A stretch of 64,000 bases of DNA from Lentimicrobium sp. (lineage in GTDB: Bacteria > Bacteroidota > Bacteroidia > Bacteroidales > Lentimicrobiaceae). Numbering within the stretch: position 1 is the first letter of the stretch; each line of letters begins with the position of its first letter. Shown in pieces: positions 44,846 to 54,772 of this stretch. The DNA lies in contig JAHYJC010000012.1 of assembly GCA_019429275.1 (NCBI GenBank), forward strand, positions 1 through 64,000, read 5' to 3'. The notes below the pieces were generated by a model. That model had not been told where the DNA came from. It made no database searches and saw only the letters and a program-made list of their open reading frames with translations. A program made the translations under genes and the position numbers.

Positions 44846-47743
44846 ATGAAAAATCAAATTACCCTGATTGCTGTCATCGTTTTTCTGGTGGCCATGTTTC
44901 CCAAAACCGGCCCGGCTCAGAAACCTTCCCGATCTCCTGAAGGTTGGGCAATAGTTGCTTCCTATACCATCCCAGGTAAAGCATCGGGACTGGCCTGGGA
45001 CGGAACCTATATCTACTTCGGCATATACGGAACCAACGGGAGCAATATTTACAGATTCGACCAATCCAATGGTAGCAGCGCTCTTCAGTGTACCGGATCG
45101 TTTGGTGATGCCTACGGACTGACCCACAAGTCACCCAATCTGGTTACCATTGATCAACCTTCATCATCATCACAGCCGGCCAATGCCCTTGAGTTTAACC
45201 TGTCAGGAGCAACAGCATCTACCTTGCCTCTTCCCGATCATTATATGTCAGGAGTAGCCTGGGACAATGATAGCTGGTGGGTTTGCACCTATTATCCCGA
45301 TCCGGGAACGGTTTACAACCTCAGTACAACAGGGGCGGTTTTATCGCAGTTTACCCCACCGGCAAACCAGCCCTGGGATATCTGCAAACAGGGCAACGAC
45401 CTTTGGATAGCTGATTATAATGCGAATATGCTCTACAAAGTTACCACAGCCGGTAATGTGATAGAAAGTCATGCTTCGGTTAATCAACGGCCTTCAGGAA
45501 TTGTCTTTGATGGAACCTTTCTTTGGTATTGCGATGGTCCGCTGGGAAGTAGCAGCACACTTTACAAAATTGATCTGGCCGGAACAGGAACTCCGATGAT
45601 CTATGTGCCGGTTACCACACATAATTTCGGGGCAGTGTCCATAGGAGAATCTTCAACCTGGAATTGCGAAGTATACAATAATGGCACAGCCGATCTAAAT
45701 ATTACAAACATTCAGATACCAGCCGGACAGCCTATTACCACTACTTTTTCGGTGCCACAAATCATCGCCCCGGGCAACAGTTTAATTGTTCCTCTTAAAT
45801 TTACACCTGTTGTTGCCGGAGCATTGATCACCCATGTAAACATTCTCTCAAACGATCCGCTTCACCCCCAGGTTCAGTTAGCCCTGACCGGAAACGGTGT
45901 GTATCCGGGACCACATATTCTGCTAACCCAAACCAGTCATAATTTCGGATTAAGGCGGGCCGGAGCTTTTTCAAGGTGGTATCTCCCTGTGACCAACGAT
46001 GGCAACCAGAATCTGGTAATCAGTGATCTTTTGATGAGTGACGATCACTTTATTGTTGATGAATCAGTGGTTCTTCCTTTGACTCTTTTGCCCCTGGGCA
46101 CAACCGATATCCCTGTTTGGTTCCACCCAACCGATGGTGACGACTACGACGGCATACTATCCATTATTTCGAATGCTGAAGGGCAGGGCACAGTGGATGT
46201 TGATTTGAGTGGAAGTGGTGATGATGCCCAATATCCTATCGGAACTACCCTTTGGACATACAACATTACCGGAGGTTTTGACAACAGCCCGAAATCTATT
46301 GTGCCGATAGGTGATAATACAGGCGATGGAGTCGATGAGGTTGTTGTAAGCTCTGAAGATTATATCATTCGTTGCTTTAATGGAAATTCTTCAGGTACTG
46401 CAGATGTGTTGTGGGAGAAATTTATATATTCCGGTGCAGTTTATCAGCAGAATGGTATCACTGCAACCGGCGATATTGATGGCGATGGTTTTCAGGATGT
46501 AATCATCGGTACAGCCTGGGGAGACCGATCCATCATCGCATTATCGGGTAAAACAGGTGCCCAACTGTGGAAACACGACACCCATGAATACGGCGGTGGA
46601 GGCTGGGTTTATCAGGTAGATAGCCGGTTCGACTACAACTCCGATGGCTTTCCCGATGTTCTTGCTGCAACAGGTAACGATGTAAATGATACCGGTCCTT
46701 TGCGCGTATATTGCCTTAACGGATTGACTGGTAATCCAATCTGGGAACGACCTATAGGCGGAGCTGTATTTTCAGTGATCGGCGTTGAGGATTTTACCGG
46801 CGATTCGCATCCCGACGTTATTGCGGGAGCTACCAATATTTCAGAAACGGCCGGAAGGGTAATCGGAATTGATGGTTCTAATGGTACAATAAAATGGACT
46901 TACAATACATCCGGAACTTCGGTCTGGGGCCTTATGCAGTTGGATGATATCAATGATGATGGAATTCCTGATATCGCAGCAGGTGACTTCAGCGGTAAAA
47001 TCGTATTTCTGGATGCAGTAACCGGAAGTAAAATTAATGAGTTGAGTCTGGGGCCGGTTTTGATATTGAGGCTGGTTGATATAGGAGATGTCAACAATAA
47101 TGGTTTCCGCGATGTGTTGATTGCTCACAGTGGAACCAATGGCCTTGTGGTAGATGGAAAAACCTGTACAACCGTCTGGGTAAAACCACTTTCCGACAAA
47201 TCCTGGTGTGTCGCCAATATCGGAGATATTACCTGGGATGGAACCAGCGATGCCATTATAGGAACCCTTTATCAGAGCAACACAGCTTATTTTCTTGATG
47301 GTTCAGACGGCACAGTGCTCAACTCAAGCCCGGCAAATGCCGCTGTAGATGCTTTGAATGCCATCCCCGATATTACCGGTGATTTCTCCATGGAAATGGT
47401 CTTTGGCGATCGGAATGGATTAATCACCTGTTTATCTGGAGGATATAATCCTTCAACCGTTGGCGTAATTTCTTTGCCCACTGAGACTTTTACTTTTCAG
47501 GTATATCCCAATCCAAATGAGGGTGAATTCCAGGTAAAATTTATGAGTAGTGAGAAGCTTGAGACTGGTTTTCGCCTGACGGATATGCAGGGTAGGGTAG
47601 TTCAGGAATTGCGTTCCATCCGTTTTGATGCAGGAATCAACACCATTGAATTGAATCTGAGAGATGACCTTGCTCCGGGGATTTATTTTCTCGAAGCAAA
47701 TTCATACAAGGGGATACATGTCGAAAAACTGATTTTAAGGTAA
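44846..47743 (+). CDS. T9SS-exported beta-propeller / ASH / FG-GAP protein
   Basis: 965 residues with a signal peptide to about residue 25. A beta-propeller occupies about 30-248 (repeats such as SGLAWDGTYIYFGIYG and SGIVFDGTFLWYCDG). Two ASH/HYDIN-like Ig domains follow (252-350 and 355-456, each opening with a HNFG motif). Then comes an FG-GAP/integrin-like repeat domain (about 465-870) with calcium-binding-type loops DIDGDGFQD, DYNSDGFPD, DINDDGIPD and DVNNNGFRD. The sorting tail starts at 883 (FQVYPNP). No enzyme motif is visible. It is probably a surface adhesin or binding scaffold. Confidence 0.8.
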   Translation: MKNQITLIAVIVFLVAMFPKTGPAQKPSRSPEGWAIVASYTIPGKASGLAWDGTYIYFGIYGTNGSNIYRFDQSNGSSALQCTGSFGDAYGLTHKSPNLVTIDQPSSSSQPANALEFNLSGATASTLPLPDHYMSGVAWDNDSWWVCTYYPDPGTVYNLSTTGAVLSQFTPPANQPWDICKQGNDLWIADYNANMLYKVTTAGNVIESHASVNQRPSGIVFDGTFLWYCDGPLGSSSTLYKIDLAGTGTPMIYVPVTTHNFGAVSIGESSTWNCEVYNNGTADLNITNIQIPAGQPITTTFSVPQIIAPGNSLIVPLKFTPVVAGALITHVNILSNDPLHPQVQLALTGNGVYPGPHILLTQTSHNFGLRRAGAFSRWYLPVTNDGNQNLVISDLLMSDDHFIVDESVVLPLTLLPLGTTDIPVWFHPTDGDDYDGILSIISNAEGQGTVDVDLSGSGDDAQYPIGTTLWTYNITGGFDNSPKSIVPIGDNTGDGVDEVVVSSEDYIIRCFNGNSSGTADVLWEKFIYSGAVYQQNGITATGDIDGDGFQDVIIGTAWGDRSIIALSGKTGAQLWKHDTHEYGGGGWVYQVDSRFDYNSDGFPDVLAATGNDVNDTGPLRVYCLNGLTGNPIWERPIGGAVFSVIGVEDFTGDSHPDVIAGATNISETAGRVIGIDGSNGTIKWTYNTSGTSVWGLMQLDDINDDGIPDIAAGDFSGKIVFLDAVTGSKINELSLGPVLILRLVDIGDVNNNGFRDVLIAHSGTNGLVVDGKTCTTVWVKPLSDKSWCVANIGDITWDGTSDAIIGTLYQSNTAYFLDGSDGTVLNSSPANAAVDALNAIPDITGDFSMEMVFGDRNGLITCLSGGYNPSTVGVISLPTETFTFQVYPNPNEGEFQVKFMSSEKLETGFRLTDMQGRVVQELRSIRFDAGINTIELNLRDDLAPGIYFLEANSYKGIHVEKLILR

Positions 47744-48729
47744 GCTGATGCATTGATTTACTTTGATATCTCAATTACAAATACAGGATACATATTCTGT
47801 TTATTCTGCCATTGCCTTGTAATTGGTTTATTCGAACAGCAGCTAATTATCGCATCTTGCAAAATAAATTTATTTTTTTGCAAAAATTATTACATAAAAT
47901 TTTGATAATATCCTCTTTTTCACACAGCAATAATTTTTTTTGGGGGGTATCTTTCCTTGCTTTAGTTGATTTTTCTGTCAATCCAGAATATGCCTCATCC
48001 GGTTTCGGTTTATCAATCGATTCAAAATACCTGCAATTATTTTGATAGTCGACAAATGCTTCAAGCCATTTCTGTATTACCTGTGGGGAAATTATATTCT
48101 CAGGTTTACATCGTTTTTTATTTTTTGATGATAAAGTTTTATTTTTTGATGGGGTCGGAGGTTGTTAAGTTGCTCCGGATATCTGTACTTATTGCTCCTC
48201 GTGGTAATTTGTGAAATCAACAGAGCGAAAATTGGACCTGTTATAAATAAATAATCGGGGGCTGTCTTCTTTTTCAGTACAACGATCCCCAAAGCCTTAT
48301 TAAATAATGGCTCCGAATCAAACGCCTTCGTCTCAGTGATGAGTTCCCGGGTAACAATCTAGCTTGAGTATCCATCTTGTTACGTGCCCGGGAAATGCTA
48401 ACTCCATACAAAATCTTTAAAGTACATCGAGTCTATCTATTATTGTTGATGGATCTGACTTGTTCGGCAACTTTATGCTTGAGAGCTCAGTTTTCCTTTT
48501 GTAAGTAATCACTTTATTACTTGTTGACTGGCGCTGAGTATCTCTATTTAATAGTTTTTTGTCCGCCTTAAACAACTCTTTGTTTTAACAGCAATTCAGG
48601 TTAGAGTTAATGCCCTTACACCGCCAAAAAAAAGGAAGCTAAACTCTCTATAGCACGAAAGACTCATGCACTCAATGTATTTGTTTCATTAAGTATTTCC
48701 AGAAATCCAGTAATTTTGAAGCAATAAAA
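47744..48729. other. gene-poor region of about 990 bases
   Basis: No believable coding region: short open frames on both strands lack conserved composition or start signals. Composition changes from very AT-rich (47760-48140) to mixed. A strong hairpin lies at 48344-48394 (separate entry). Between 48240 and 48660 the sequence is less AT-rich than typical intergenic DNA here and could be the remains of an RNA gene or mobile element, but no family was recognised. Confidence 0.6.
48344..48394. other. long imperfect hairpin
   Basis: TTCCCGGGTAACAA pairs with TTGTTA-CGTG-CCCGGGAA: 6 plus 8 base pairs with a four-base bulge (CGTG) on the 3' arm and a 19-base loop. No T-run follows on either strand, so it is not a simple terminator. 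It lies in the middle of the gene-poor region about 340 bases before the HAD phosphatase gene. Confidence 0.75.
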
Positions 48730-49377
48730 ATGCTCAACATGAAAAAAATCAATCAAAAACCCGACATTACTAACATTAAAAATATTATCTTCGACTTTGG
48801 GAATGTGTTGCTGAATATTAATCCCGAATTAACGGCAAAAGCTTTCAGAGAACTTGGATTAAGAGATGAAACCGATTTCTTTGGTGGTCGCGGAAGCCTT
48901 GAGCTTATGTTGAGGTTTGAGCGTGGGCAGGCCACTCCGGATGAATTCCGGGAAGGTGTTGCCTCATCAATGAAACATATGGTGACAAATAATCAGATCG
49001 ATGAAGCCTGGAATGCCCTTTTGCTTGATTTTCCAAAGGCACGGGTTGAACTCATGCGCAAACTTGCTAAAACGCACAGAATTTTTCTGCTTTCCAATTC
49101 TAATCAGATCCACTACGATATGTTTACTTCTGATTTTGAAAGAAATTACGGATACCCCCTGGAATCGCTTTTCGAAAAAATGTGGTTCTCTCATCAAATC
49201 GGATTGTCGAAACCTGATTCTGCAATATTTGAGTTTGTATTGAAAGATAAAAATCTGATTCCGGCAGAAACAATTTTCATTGATGATACCCTTTTGCACG
49301 TTGAAGCTGCACAAAAAACCGGAATACAAGCCTTGCATTTGCAGTCAGGCACCGACGTTTGCGATCTGCTGTCATAG
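48730..49377 (+). CDS. HAD-family hydrolase (YihX-like phosphatase)
   Basis: 215 residues, or 212 from the second ATG at 48739. Cytoplasmic HAD subfamily IA phosphatase: motif I IIFDFGNVLLN, motif II FLLSNSN, motif III Lys in GLSKPD, motif IV FIDDT. The DFGN form of motif I (Asn where many have Asp-Gly-T) is usual for YihX-like sugar-phosphate phosphatases, some of which act on alpha-glucose-1-phosphate; the substrate here is unknown. TAATTTTG at 48711-48718 fits a -7 promoter element just upstream. Confidence 0.88.
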   Translation: MLNMKKINQKPDITNIKNIIFDFGNVLLNINPELTAKAFRELGLRDETDFFGGRGSLELMLRFERGQATPDEFREGVASSMKHMVTNNQIDEAWNALLLDFPKARVELMRKLAKTHRIFLLSNSNQIHYDMFTSDFERNYGYPLESLFEKMWFSHQIGLSKPDSAIFEFVLKDKNLIPAETIFIDDTLLHVEAAQKTGIQALHLQSGTDVCDLLS

Positions 49378-49581
49378 GTTAATACATTTATCTTTTATGC
49401 ATATTATATTGGTGAAACATGTCTGTTTGTAAATGTCACAATGCCTCCCTTTTTATTAAATGTAAAAGGTTTCATATATAGATTTAACTATGTGTAAATC
49501 AATTTCTTAATTAGACTGATTATATATTAAATCTTTGGTGTGATTTTCACGATTTTCCTTTCCCATGATTTAAATAGTACA

Positions 49582-49589
49582 TACTTTTG
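49582..49589 (+). promoter_or_regulatory. possible -7 element of the methylmalonyl-CoA cluster
   Basis: TACTTTTG fits TAnnTTTG and lies 15 bases before the ATG at 49605. It overlaps an in-frame TTG, which argues that the TTG is promoter DNA and the ATG is the true start. A clear -33 element was not found. Confidence 0.45.
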
Positions 49590-49604
49590 CCGAAAATTTC
49601 AGTT

Positions 49605-50012
49605 ATGAAACCTACACATATTGAACACATTGGCATCGCTGTTAAAAGTCTGGATGAAAGTATTCCTTATTACGAAAACGTACTCGGCCTGAAATGCTAT
49701 GCTTTAGAAGATGTTGCAGATCAGCGGGTTAAAACAGCATTCTTTATGGTTGGTCAAACAAAAATAGAATTACTCGAGTCAACCGACCCTGAAGGACCCA
49801 TTGGAAAGTTTCTTGAGAAAAAGGGAGAAGGTATTCACCATATTGCTTTTGCTGTTGAAAATCTCCCTGAAATGCTTGATCAGGCTACTACTAATGGTGT
49901 ACAACTTATTGATAAACAGCCGCGTCGTGGAGCAGAGGGTTTGAATATTGCCTTTCTGCATCCAAAGTCCACATTTGGTGTACTTACTGAATTCTGCACC
50001 CATCCTGAATAA
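49605..50012 (+). CDS. mce: methylmalonyl-CoA epimerase
   Basis: 135 residues, the normal size for the vicinal-oxygen-chelate epimerase family. Metal-binding pattern: HIEHIGIAV near the N terminus (His8), IELLE, GIHHIAFAV, and TEF near the C terminus. It converts (S)- to (R)-methylmalonyl-CoA (or the reverse) between methylmalonyl-CoA mutase and the carboxylase/decarboxylase. It heads the cluster that encodes the sodium-pumping decarboxylase. The mutase itself is not in the window. Confidence 0.93.
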   Translation: MKPTHIEHIGIAVKSLDESIPYYENVLGLKCYALEDVADQRVKTAFFMVGQTKIELLESTDPEGPIGKFLEKKGEGIHHIAFAVENLPEMLDQATTNGVQLIDKQPRRGAEGLNIAFLHPKSTFGVLTEFCTHPE

Positions 50013-50093
50013 ATAATTCACCTATAAATAACGCTGACACACGCATGGAATGAATCAAATCCATGCGTGATGTTCAATAAAAACATTTCTAAA

Positions 50094-51653
50094 ATGTCAT
50101 TTGAAAATAAGATTAAAGAGCTTCTTGATAAGAGAGAGCTTGCCAAGCTTGGCGGTGGTCAGAAAAGAATTGATGCCCAGCATGCCAAGGGAAAACTTAC
50201 AGCCCGCGAACGCATTGACTTACTGCTCGACGAAGGTAGTTTTGAAGAATTTGATATGTTTGTAACACACCGCTGTACAAATTTTGGTATAGAGAAACAG
50301 GAATTCCTTTCCGATGGTGTGGTTACCGGCCATGGCACCATCGATGGCAGGGTTGTTTACGTATTTTCTCAAGATTTCACTGTTTTCGGTGGATCTTTAA
50401 GTGAAACTTTTGCGAATAAAATATGCAAGGTTATGGATCAGGCGATGAAAGTCGGTGCTCCTGTTATCGGCATCAACGATTCAGGCGGTGCCCGCATTCA
50501 GGAAGGAGTAAACAGCCTTGCCGGATATGCTGAGATTTTTGAACGTAATATTCTTGCTTCGGGAGTCATTCCGCAAATATCAGCCATTTTTGGCCCATGT
50601 GCGGGAGGTGCAGTTTATTCACCGGCCCTCACCGATTTTATTGTAATGAGCAAAGGCACTTCAAATATGTTTGTAACCGGACCCAAAGTGGTTAAAACGG
50701 TTACCGGCGAAGTGGTTACCGAAGAAGAACTTGGTGGTGCTATGGTACATGGTTCAAAATCAGGTATTTCTCATTTTGTTGCCGAAGATGAAAGGGAAGG
50801 CATTGCCCTAATCAGAAAACTGCTCAGTTTTTTGCCTCAGAATAATCTCGAAGAGCCTCCATTGGCTGCCTGTCCCGATCCCATCGACAGGCTTGAAGAT
50901 TCGCTAAATTATATTATCCCCGACAATCCCAACAAACCATATGATGTAAAAGACATCATCTATGCCATTGCCGACTGCAATGAGTTTCTTGAGATTCAGA
51001 GGCATTACGCCCCGAACATCGTGACCGGTTTTGCCAGATTCAATGGCATGAGTGTGGGTGTTGTATCCAATCAGCCCAGCTACCTTGCCGGGGTGCTCGA
51101 TATCAATGCATCGCGCAAAGCAGCTCGTTTTGTCAGGTTTTGCGATGCTTTTAACATCCCGATTCTAACATTGGTCGACGTGCCTGGATTTCTTCCGGGT
51201 ACAGCTCAGGAATATGGCGGAATCATCATTCACGGAGCCAAGCTTCTTTATGCTTATGGCGAAGCTACTGTTCCCAAAGTTACCGTTGTGTTGCGCAAGG
51301 CGTATGGTGGCGCTTATTGTGTAATGAGTTCGAAGCACTTGCGCGGCGATATCAATTATGCATGGCCAGGTGCCGAAATTGCAGTTATGGGTCCAAAAGG
51401 AGCCATTGAAGTGTTAAACAGCAAGAAACTGGCCGAATTTACTGATCCTAAAGAACGTGAAGAATTTGTTCGCCAGAGCGAGGAAGATTACAAGGACAAA
51501 TTTGCCAATCCATACAATGCCGCCAAATACGGGTACATCGATGATGTGATTGAACCAAAAAACACCCGGTTCAGGGTAATCAGGGCTTTCCAGGCTTTGG
51601 CGACCAAAAAGGATGTAAATCCGCCCAAAAAGCATTCAAACATACCTTTATAA
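50094..51653 (+). CDS. mmdA: methylmalonyl-CoA decarboxylase alpha subunit (carboxyltransferase)
   Basis: 519 residues from the ATG at 50094; an upstream GTG-ATG pair would add nine residues of no family similarity. Acyl-CoA carboxyltransferase with two crotonase-like halves: [35 protein letters not shown], then [20 protein letters not shown] and [17 protein letters not shown]. It transfers CO2 from methylmalonyl-CoA to biotin on the carrier encoded two genes downstream. A propionyl-CoA carboxylase role in reverse is possible, but the neighbouring OadG and OadB genes favour the sodium-pumping decarboxylase. Confidence 0.92.
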   Translation: MSFENKIKELLDKRELAKLGGGQKRIDAQHAKGKLTARERIDLLLDEGSFEEFDMFVTHRCTNFGIEKQEFLSDGVVTGHGTIDGRVVYVFSQDFTVFGGSLSETFANKICKVMDQAMKVGAPVIGINDSGGARIQEGVNSLAGYAEIFERNILASGVIPQISAIFGPCAGGAVYSPALTDFIVMSKGTSNMFVTGPKVVKTVTGEVVTEEELGGAMVHGSKSGISHFVAEDEREGIALIRKLLSFLPQNNLEEPPLAACPDPIDRLEDSLNYIIPDNPNKPYDVKDIIYAIADCNEFLEIQRHYAPNIVTGFARFNGMSVGVVSNQPSYLAGVLDINASRKAARFVRFCDAFNIPILTLVDVPGFLPGTAQEYGGIIIHGAKLLYAYGEATVPKVTVVLRKAYGGAYCVMSSKHLRGDINYAWPGAEIAVMGPKGAIEVLNSKKLAEFTDPKEREEFVRQSEEDYKDKFANPYNAAKYGYIDDVIEPKNTRFRVIRAFQALATKKDVNPPKKHSNIPL

Positions 51654-51662
51654 TCCAACATC

Positions 51663-52559
51663 ATGGCAAAAAATAATAAAATAATCAGATTGTCAGGTGC
51701 CTTTCTTGCACTTGTTCTGGTTTTGCTTGCCGGGCCGGGCACTGCACAAAGCTCCCTGGATTTAAAGATCAACGAAGTATTGGTACTCAACGACTCCAAC
51801 TTTGTTGATGATTACGGACAAAGGAGCGGATGGATCGAAATATTTAACTCGGCATACAATACGGTGGATATTGGTGGATTATACCTGACAAACGATCCGG
51901 CAAATCCTACAAAATACAGAATTCCCAAAGGCAACCCGCTCACAAAGATACCTCCCAGAAATTATCTGCTGTTTTTTGCAGACAATCAGCCGACCAGAGG
52001 CATTCAGCATCTGAATTTTACCCTTGAAGAGACCGATTATATTGCACTTTATGAGATTAATGGAAGGACCTTGATAGATGAGGTAAAGTTAAGACCTCAA
52101 ACTCCGGATATCTCTTATGGCCGGCTAAATGATGGCAGTCACGAATGGGGATTTCTGGATAAGGCAACTCCACGGGCAAACAACTACACTGGTGAAATAG
52201 TATCACCGGGTGAAAAATTTGCAATTATGGATCCTTTTGGTGTTGGAATGGCCTTTGTTGCTATGTCGGTTGTTTTTACTGCACTTATTCTTTTGTACGT
52301 AGTTTTTAAAAACACCAAAAAGATTTATGCAATCGACTTAAAAAAGTTGTTTACACGCAAAAAGGGATCCGTTATAATAGAAAAACCGATGGTTGAAGAA
52401 ATTACAGGCGAGGTAAATGCCGCTATTGCCCTGGCATTGCATCTATACATCAGCGAATTGCATGATCACGAGGAAGCCATTCTGACGATTAAGAAAGTTG
52501 CCCGTACATATTCGCCGTGGAGTTCAAAGATTTATGGCCTTCGCAATCAGATGCGTTAA
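51663..52559 (+). CDS. OadG-like subunit with an N-terminal lamin-tail domain
   Basis: 298 residues. The signal peptide ends PGTAQ. A lamin-tail domain (LTD, Ig-like) occupies about 30-165: LKINEVLVLNDSNFVDDYGQ, GWIEIFN and DIGGLYLTND are typical. A single transmembrane helix (about 195-215) leads to the small OadG-like cytoplasmic tail with ITGEVNAAIALALHLY. OadG anchors and assembles the decarboxylase. The exported LTD is an addition to the plain gamma subunit, which is about 80-100 residues. The gene sits 9 bp after mmdA. Confidence 0.85.
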   Translation: MAKNNKIIRLSGAFLALVLVLLAGPGTAQSSLDLKINEVLVLNDSNFVDDYGQRSGWIEIFNSAYNTVDIGGLYLTNDPANPTKYRIPKGNPLTKIPPRNYLLFFADNQPTRGIQHLNFTLEETDYIALYEINGRTLIDEVKLRPQTPDISYGRLNDGSHEWGFLDKATPRANNYTGEIVSPGEKFAIMDPFGVGMAFVAMSVVFTALILLYVVFKNTKKIYAIDLKKLFTRKKGSVIIEKPMVEEITGEVNAAIALALHLYISELHDHEEAILTIKKVARTYSPWSSKIYGLRNQMR

Positions 52560-52601
52560 TCAGGTAGCATCAAAGTATTAAAATTTACAAAAAATTATAG
52601 G

Positions 52602-53045
52602 ATGAAAAAATACAAATTCACTATAAACGGTAATATTTACGAGGTAAATATTCAGAATGTTGAAGACAATATGGCAGAAGTTGAAGTAAATGGTACAGCC
52701 TATAAAGTAGAGGTTGATAAAGCCATTCAAACAAGTAAAACTCCCCGACTTATCAGGTCGGTTAGTGTTCCATCAACAGATTCTGCACCAAGTCTTGCCA
52801 AGACTTCAGGTCCGGGAACGGCCAAAGGCACAGGCAATATTAAATCTCCATTGCCAGGTGTTATTCTTGATATTCATGTTCGCGAAGGAGACACTGTTAA
52901 ATTTGGCCAGAAACTGATCACACTCGAGGCAATGAAGATGGAAAACAACATTACTGCCGATAAAGAAGGGAAAGTGGTTTCATTGAAAGTTGGGAAGGGC
53001 GATTCAGTGATGGAAGGCGATGTTCTAATTGTGATAGGAGACTAA
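52602..53045 (+). CDS. mmdC: biotin carboxyl carrier subunit of the decarboxylase
   Basis: 147 residues. An N-terminal beta-structured region (about 1-45) and a Pro/Ala/Ser/Gly linker (about 47-78) precede the biotinyl domain. The biotin attachment Lys112 is in LEAMKMEN. It carries carboxybiotin from the transferase to the membrane beta subunit. It is 42 bp after the OadG-like gene and 3 bp before the beta subunit gene. Confidence 0.93.
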   Translation: MKKYKFTINGNIYEVNIQNVEDNMAEVEVNGTAYKVEVDKAIQTSKTPRLIRSVSVPSTDSAPSLAKTSGPGTAKGTGNIKSPLPGVILDIHVREGDTVKFGQKLITLEAMKMENNITADKEGKVVSLKVGKGDSVMEGDVLIVIGD

Positions 53046-53048
53046 AGC

Positions 53049-54212
53049 ATGGAACATTCAAGTAGTTTTCTCACATTTATCGTGGAGCACCTTCAGCAGT
53101 TCTTCACTTATACAGCTTTTGCCAACGTTACATCAGGTCATATTATCATGATCTGTATTGGCTTGATTTTTATATATCTGGCCATAACCAAGGAATATGA
53201 ACCCATGTTGCTTATACCTATAGGATTTGGTATTCTTGTAGGTAATGTTGCATTTATGCCGGGTTTGAAAATTGGTATTTATGAATCAGGAAGCGTGTTG
53301 AATTATCTCTATTTTGGGGTACTTCAAGGTGTTTACCCGCCGCTCATATTTCTAGGAATAGGTGCCATGACTGATTTTTCGGCTTTGATTTCCAATCCTA
53401 AGCTTATGCTTATTGGTGCTGCCGCCCAGTTTGGTATATTCGGCGCATATGCCATAGCTCTGTTTCTCGGGTTTTCACCTTCCGAGGCCGGTGCAATTGC
53501 CATTATAGGAGGTGCCGATGGCCCGACTGCAATTTTCCTTTCTTCAAAACTCGCACCGGATCTCATGGGAGCCATTGCCATTTCGGCTTACTCATATATG
53601 GCTTTAGTGCCTGTTATTCAGCCGCCTATCATGCGCCTTCTTACCAATAAACGCGAAAGGTTAATACGCATGAAACCTCCCCGCAGTGTTTCAAAAACCG
53701 AAAAAGTACTTTTCCCGATCATTGGAATGTTGCTTACCACCTTCATCGTTCCATCAGGGCTACCCTTGCTGGGTATGTTATTCTTTGGCAATCTGTTGAA
53801 AGAGAGCGGAGTAACCAAGCGTCTGGCCGATACTGCCAGGGGTCCATTGATTGACATTGTAACTATATTGATTGGACTGACTGTTGGTGCTTCTACCCAG
53901 GCAACCACTTTTCTTACTCCAAAATCAATCGGCATTTTTGCACTTGGTGCGGCTTCCTTCGTGATAGCTACCACCGCTGGTGTTCTGTTTGTCAAAATTT
54001 TCAACATCTTCCTTAAAGAGGGAAACAAAATAAATCCTTTGATTGGTAACTCGGGCGTTTCTGCTGTACCTGACAGTGCGCGCGTTTCGCAGGTTGTGGG
54101 ACTTGAATATGATAAAACCAACTATCTGCTGATGCACGCAATGGCGCCCAATGTAGCTGGCGTAATCGGTAGTGCCGTTGCAGCAGGTATTTTGCTGGGA
54201 TTTCTTTCTTAG
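53049..54212 (+). CDS. mmdB: sodium-pumping decarboxylase beta subunit (OadB/MmdB)
   Basis: 387 residues with about ten hydrophobic segments. The family signatures are GGADGPTAIFLSSKLAP (about residues 155-171), ISAYSYMALVPVIQPPIM, and late MHAMAPNVAGVIGSAVAAGI. It decarboxylates carboxybiotin and exports sodium ions across the inner membrane, storing the energy of methylmalonyl-CoA decarboxylation. It is the last gene of the mce-mmdA-OadG-mmdC-mmdB run. No terminator hairpin is seen before the ATTCC-rich repeats that follow. Confidence 0.93.
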   Translation: MEHSSSFLTFIVEHLQQFFTYTAFANVTSGHIIMICIGLIFIYLAITKEYEPMLLIPIGFGILVGNVAFMPGLKIGIYESGSVLNYLYFGVLQGVYPPLIFLGIGAMTDFSALISNPKLMLIGAAAQFGIFGAYAIALFLGFSPSEAGAIAIIGGADGPTAIFLSSKLAPDLMGAIAISAYSYMALVPVIQPPIMRLLTNKRERLIRMKPPRSVSKTEKVLFPIIGMLLTTFIVPSGLPLLGMLFFGNLLKESGVTKRLADTARGPLIDIVTILIGLTVGASTQATTFLTPKSIGIFALGAASFVIATTAGVLFVKIFNIFLKEGNKINPLIGNSGVSAVPDSARVSQVVGLEYDKTNYLLMHAMAPNVAGVIGSAVAAGILLGFLS

Positions 54213-54367
54213 AGACTGGATTGAAATGATGGAATGATGGAAAAATGGTAGGATGGAATGATGGAAAAAAATTGGAATGATTGAAGCTACCCCATTCCCA
54301 AGGTAAACTCCATTATTCCAACAGTCCATTATTCCAGTTAAAGTGTGGCTAATTAATCCGGTGATAA
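54213..54367. repeat. ATTCC-rich imperfect repeats, left flank
   Basis: Several imperfect copies of GGAATGATGGA (about 54222-54280), then TCCATTATTCC-type copies in the other orientation (about 54309-54340). They lie directly before the broken four-helix-bundle gene. Confidence 0.7.
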
Positions 54368-54772
54368 GTGACCGAGAGAAAAAACATTAATCGCGGTTTT
54401 AAACAACTTCGGGTGTGGCAGGATGCCGTGGAGTTATATATCCTTGTTTGCCAGCATTTAATGAATTTTCCATGGGAACTCAGGAAAACCTCATCAAATT
54501 GAATCGATTCAGCTCATAGCATCAGCAGAAATATCGCAGAAGAATATTGTCGGAAAAGTATTAAGGAGTACCTTAACTTCTGCAATATTGCACTTGGTTC
54601 TTCCGGGGAGTTTCATTCATGTATTATTAGTTTCTTTAAAGCCGGACAGATACCAGAAGAGGTTTATAATGAGATTGATGAACTTTACTATAAAACAGAA
54701 AACGAATTAATTCAACTCATCAAATCATTGCGGGCAAAACTGAAGCAAGGTATCTGGGATGACCAATTGTGA
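54368..54772 (+). pseudogene. four-helix-bundle (S23/IVP-type) protein, broken by an in-frame TGA
   Basis: One continuous frame from GTG 54368 to TGA 54770-54772 (134 codons plus stop) reads like the Bacteroidota four-helix-bundle/S23 family: GFKQLRVWQDAVELYILV, then SISRNIAEEYCRKSIKEYLN, FCNIALGSSGEFHSCI and a basic tail ending GIWDDQL. A TGA at 54500-54502 interrupts it after ...LRKTSSN; the phase is the same on both sides, so one point change (or readthrough) is enough. The family is known from rRNA intervening sequences and scattered intergenic sites; its function is unclear. Confidence that it was a gene is high; whether it is dead is inferred. Confidence 0.85.

Noticed and set aside
47812-48045. 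Small plus-strand gene in the gene-poor region
   Set aside because: Composition follows the AT-rich DNA, there is no convincing start signal and no recognisable feature.
48344-48394. Integron attC site or rho-independent terminator
   Set aside because: No integrase or cassette structure and no proper attC core sites; no T-run follows on either strand.
54500-54502. Selenocysteine codon in the four-helix-bundle gene
   Set aside because: The family has no known redox role, the position is not a conserved cysteine, and no SECIS-like hairpin was recognised directly downstream.
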